Positions 33,414 to 35,592 of a DNA stretch of 35,592 nucleotides are shown here, in pieces. The stretch is taken from NCBI GenBank assembly GCA_900770405.1, contig CAAGKL010000252.1:1-35592 (forward strand), in the 5' to 3' direction. Within the stretch, counting starts at the first letter, position 1; every line of letters begins with the position of its first letter. The translations under genes were made by a program, and so were the position numbers. This DNA is from Clostridia bacterium (GTDB lineage: Bacteria; Bacillota; Clostridia; UBA1381). Under the pieces are notes generated by a model. The model ran no database searches. It was not told where the DNA came from and was given only the letters and a program-made list of their open reading frames with translations.

Positions 33414-35592
33414 TCAATTCCTTATTATGTATAATTCCTTAAACACTAAATATCTCACGCTGCCGAATATGCGGTCACCCTTCTGCAGGTCCGAAATATC
33501 GCCGACGCGGACGCTCATAGGGTCGGTCTCACATACGTAAATATCGGTACCCGCCAGCGAATACTGTGCCGACGAGCCGCCCGCATCATATTGCAGCACC
33601 GCTTTTTTATCGTCCGTGCCCGATGCGAGCACCCTGCCCGCCACAAAGCCTACCGAACTGTAAAAATTCCCGGTCATCGAAAATTCCGTCCCCGCGGAAT
33701 ATTTCTTCTCGATGTAGTCGATTTCCCCGCTGTCGCTGCTTGTAAACTGTATAATATCGCCCCTTTTCAGGTCGGCGGCGCTTTTCACCGGCGACCGGTC
33801 GCCGAGACTTACCGGCAGGGAATACGGCTTTTCGCTCCCCCAGAAACCGACGATTTTTTCCACGACATCGCCGTCGGCGTTGACCATTTTGCCGACCTTG
33901 TCCACAACCATCATCGACGCTATCGCACCGCTTGTGTTGAGCGATTTTGAGTAGTCCTTAATAACAAAAACGGACGACTCGCGCACCTCGTTCGCGTCGT
34001 AGGCGATGTATGAGTAGCTCGCGTCCTGAAACAAGCCGTCAATACCGAGCACGGCGTATTTTTCTCTCGGGATAACCCCGTTCTCCGCCGGCGGAATTGC
34101 GAAAATTTTCGCGTCTGCTCCCACGCCCACAACTCCGTTGAAGGATTTGGGCGTTGCTCTGTAATTCGCCGTGCCCTTCGCCGAAATGCGGAAGGTTTCG
34201 CTGTCAATCGCCGCCTTGTCCGCCGCCGTACCCGGTTCGATTTCCTTTGCGGTCTGTATCAGATTCACTCTGCCCTCATCATTCACGCGGTAGCGTATCA
34301 GCTGCTTATAGTCCTCGCCGCCGTCCTTTATCAGCGCAAGCACGTCCTCCCCGGGCAGGGATTTGCCGTTGAATTTAACCTTATCACACAGCATCAGCTC
34401 CACCCAGCGGTCATTTTCCGTAAAAATCCGACAGCCTATATCCTCGCTGAAATCGTCCACCCATATTCTTTCAAGGTAGCCGTAGACAATATCCTGACTT
34501 CCCGAAAAATACACTATTCTGCCGTAAGCGCTGAGATAAAATTTGCCCTCTCTGCCTACCGACAGGGACTTTATCGCCTCTGCCGTCGCCTTGTACTCTG
34601 CGTCGTCTACGGTAACGGTGTTGTTTTCGCCGCTTATCGCGGTCACCTTCCCGCTTACGGTTTTATCCGAAAGTACCGCCTTTTTTATCACTGTGCCTAT
34701 GTTCTCCGACTCAGCGTAGGAAATCACCGTGTCCTCTTTAATATCGTCAAACGCCGTCGGTGCGCCGTCTTTTTCGATTATCACATAGCATTTGTCCGGG
34801 TCGAGCTCAAGCTGCACGCCCTGCTTTGTGTTCACTGTAAACTTACTTTTCACCACGCCCGACACAACATAGGACTTGCAGCTTGTGACCGAAATCACAT
34901 CATAGGTGCTGTCGCCGTCGTTGCTTATGAGCGTTATGCGGCCGTCCTCTATGTCAAGCTTTTCCGCCGTCAGCTCCGCCATTTTGCCGTTATAAAGAAA
35001 ATACACCGAGCTTGCAAGCGACGCCTTTTTCGAGCGTCCGCCGGCATCGTACTCGATCGACCGACGGTTCTCCGCAAGAGCGTCAAAATCCCCCGCGTCG
35101 AGCTCCAGCACCCGGTTTTTATACGGCTTTATATACAAAAGCGTCCGCTCGTCGCCGTCATCGCGATAGTAAAGCTTCATATTCATACCGAGGCAGTCGG
35201 CAGCATTTGTACCTCCGACCGAATACTCAGCGCCGCCCGCCGTCACATAGCCGCTTTTGAGATTATCGGCAGCCGACATTAAATCGCTGTACTCATTCGC
35301 ATCTATGACCGCCTCGGTCTGATATATCGAAAATCTGTCCGTCAAAAGCGTCTCGTCCGTGACGCGGTTCATTTCGTTTCCGCTGTACGATTCCCCGAGC
35401 AAATCGGCGTTCATCGTATTTTCAAACATAACCGCAGCGTCGCTCCAGGTAAGCGGCGCATCGGCTGCGGCGCTTACTCCGTCCGTCAGCCCCAGACTGC
35501 GCGCCGTGCTGTAATACCCCTGCGCATATCCGCCCTTATGCTCCGCCATAACCGAAAATCCGAGCAGCTTCACAAGCGCGACCAGTGCGTCA
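33414..35592 (-). CDS. SLH-domain surface protein, homologue of the 823-residue one (5' end beyond window)
   Basis: An open frame enters from the right edge and reads 725 residues to a TGA. The first visible residues (DALVALVKLLGFSVMAE, then GYAQGYYSTARSLGLTDGV) are the middle of an SLH repeat, and PLTWSDAAVMFENTMNADLL is the next one. The GTG at 35571-35573 is therefore not the true start, and the signal peptide lies outside. The rest matches the product of 18843-21314 segment by segment, for example YGYLERIWVDDFSEDIGCRIF, the DKVKFNGK run and IKDGGEDYKQLIRYRVNDEG. Small beta-domain repeats (YVVSGVVKSKFTVNT, VSGKVTAISGENN) fill the tail. Function is unknown; it is probably a wall-anchored component made with the GH106-like enzyme group. 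Confidence 0.75.
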   Translation of the reverse strand, partial: DALVALVKLLGFSVMAEHKGGYAQGYYSTARSLGLTDGVSAAADAPLTWSDAAVMFENTMNADLLGESYSGNEMNRVTDETLLTDRFSIYQTEAVIDANEYSDLMSAADNLKSGYVTAGGAEYSVGGTNAADCLGMNMKLYYRDDGDERTLLYIKPYKNRVLELDAGDFDALAENRRSIEYDAGGRSKKASLASSVYFLYNGKMAELTAEKLDIEDGRITLISNDGDSTYDVISVTSCKSYVVSGVVKSKFTVNTKQGVQLELDPDKCYVIIEKDGAPTAFDDIKEDTVISYAESENIGTVIKKAVLSDKTVSGKVTAISGENNTVTVDDAEYKATAEAIKSLSVGREGKFYLSAYGRIVYFSGSQDIVYGYLERIWVDDFSEDIGCRIFTENDRWVELMLCDKVKFNGKSLPGEDVLALIKDGGEDYKQLIRYRVNDEGRVNLIQTAKEIEPGTAADKAAIDSETFRISAKGTANYRATPKSFNGVVGVGADAKIFAIPPAENGVIPREKYAVLGIDGLFQDASYSYIAYDANEVRESSVFVIKDYSKSLNTSGAIASMMVVDKVGKMVNADGDVVEKIVGFWGSEKPYSLPVSLGDRSPVKSAADLKRGDIIQFTSSDSGEIDYIEKKYSAGTEFSMTGNFYSSVGFVAGRVLASGTDDKKAVLQYDAGGSSAQYSLAGTDIYVCETDPMSVRVGDISDLQKGDRIFGSVRYLVFKELYIIRN

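Noticed and set aside
35571..35573. GTG as start of the right-edge SLH protein
   Set aside because: The frame is open to the window edge and the residues before the GTG complete an SLH repeat, so this is an internal codon.

Overview
The window looks like a glycan-utilisation locus of a Gram-positive, probably gut-associated Clostridia-type bacterium. The reasons are a YesM/YesN-type two-component system, an LplA/LplB/YtcP-type sugar importer with a lipobox-bearing binding protein, S-layer homology (SLH) anchors on surface proteins, strong AGGAGG-like ribosome sites, and a fairly GC-rich composition. I cannot name a species. No tRNA, rRNA, CRISPR array or phage gene was seen. No gap between genes exceeds 240 bases.

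Layout. (1) 1-24910, all on the minus strand, reads as one very long operon transcribed from 24.9 kb towards 1: an ABC permease; an SLH-anchored glycan-binding protein; an SLH protein with a long unknown tail; a small secreted binding protein; the second ABC permease; the solute-binding lipoprotein; a second secreted binding protein; three paralogous GH42-like hydrolases (two secreted, one cytoplasmic); a cytoplasmic beta-propeller, polysaccharide-lyase-like protein; a 191-bp structured repeat with terminal inverted repeats; a GH105 unsaturated rhamnogalacturonyl hydrolase; and a GH78 alpha-L-rhamnosidase cut by the window edge. (2) 25022-28260, minus: yesN-like regulator and yesM-like kinase. 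(3) 28424-29695, plus: a divergent FAD-dependent oxidoreductase. (4) 29721-35592, minus: a second group with a GH106-like alpha-L-rhamnosidase, a glycerophosphodiester phosphodiesterase and another SLH protein cut by the right edge.

How it fits together. GH105, two alpha-rhamnosidase families, a propeller lyase candidate and GH42-like enzymes resemble the content of the Bacillus subtilis yes/yte rhamnogalacturonan locus, so a rhamnose- and uronate-containing polymer such as rhamnogalacturonan I is the best guess. Secreted enzymes and carbohydrate-binding proteins would trim and hold the glycan at the S-layer, the importer would take up oligomers, and the cytoplasmic GH42-like, lyase-like, GH105, GH78 and GH106 proteins would finish degradation. 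No importer ATPase is encoded here.

The most interesting regulatory signal is a matched pair of sites. Ahead of the long operon (24940-24996) and ahead of the oxidoreductase (28347-28403), two direct TATCCA/TGTCCA repeats lie exactly 22 bp apart, and a -10 box begins exactly 29 bp after the start of the second repeat. I infer that this is the operator of the YesN-like regulator. The most interesting protein-level signal is the set of three related secreted binding proteins placed between the two permease genes, a possible Gram-positive glycan-capture system.
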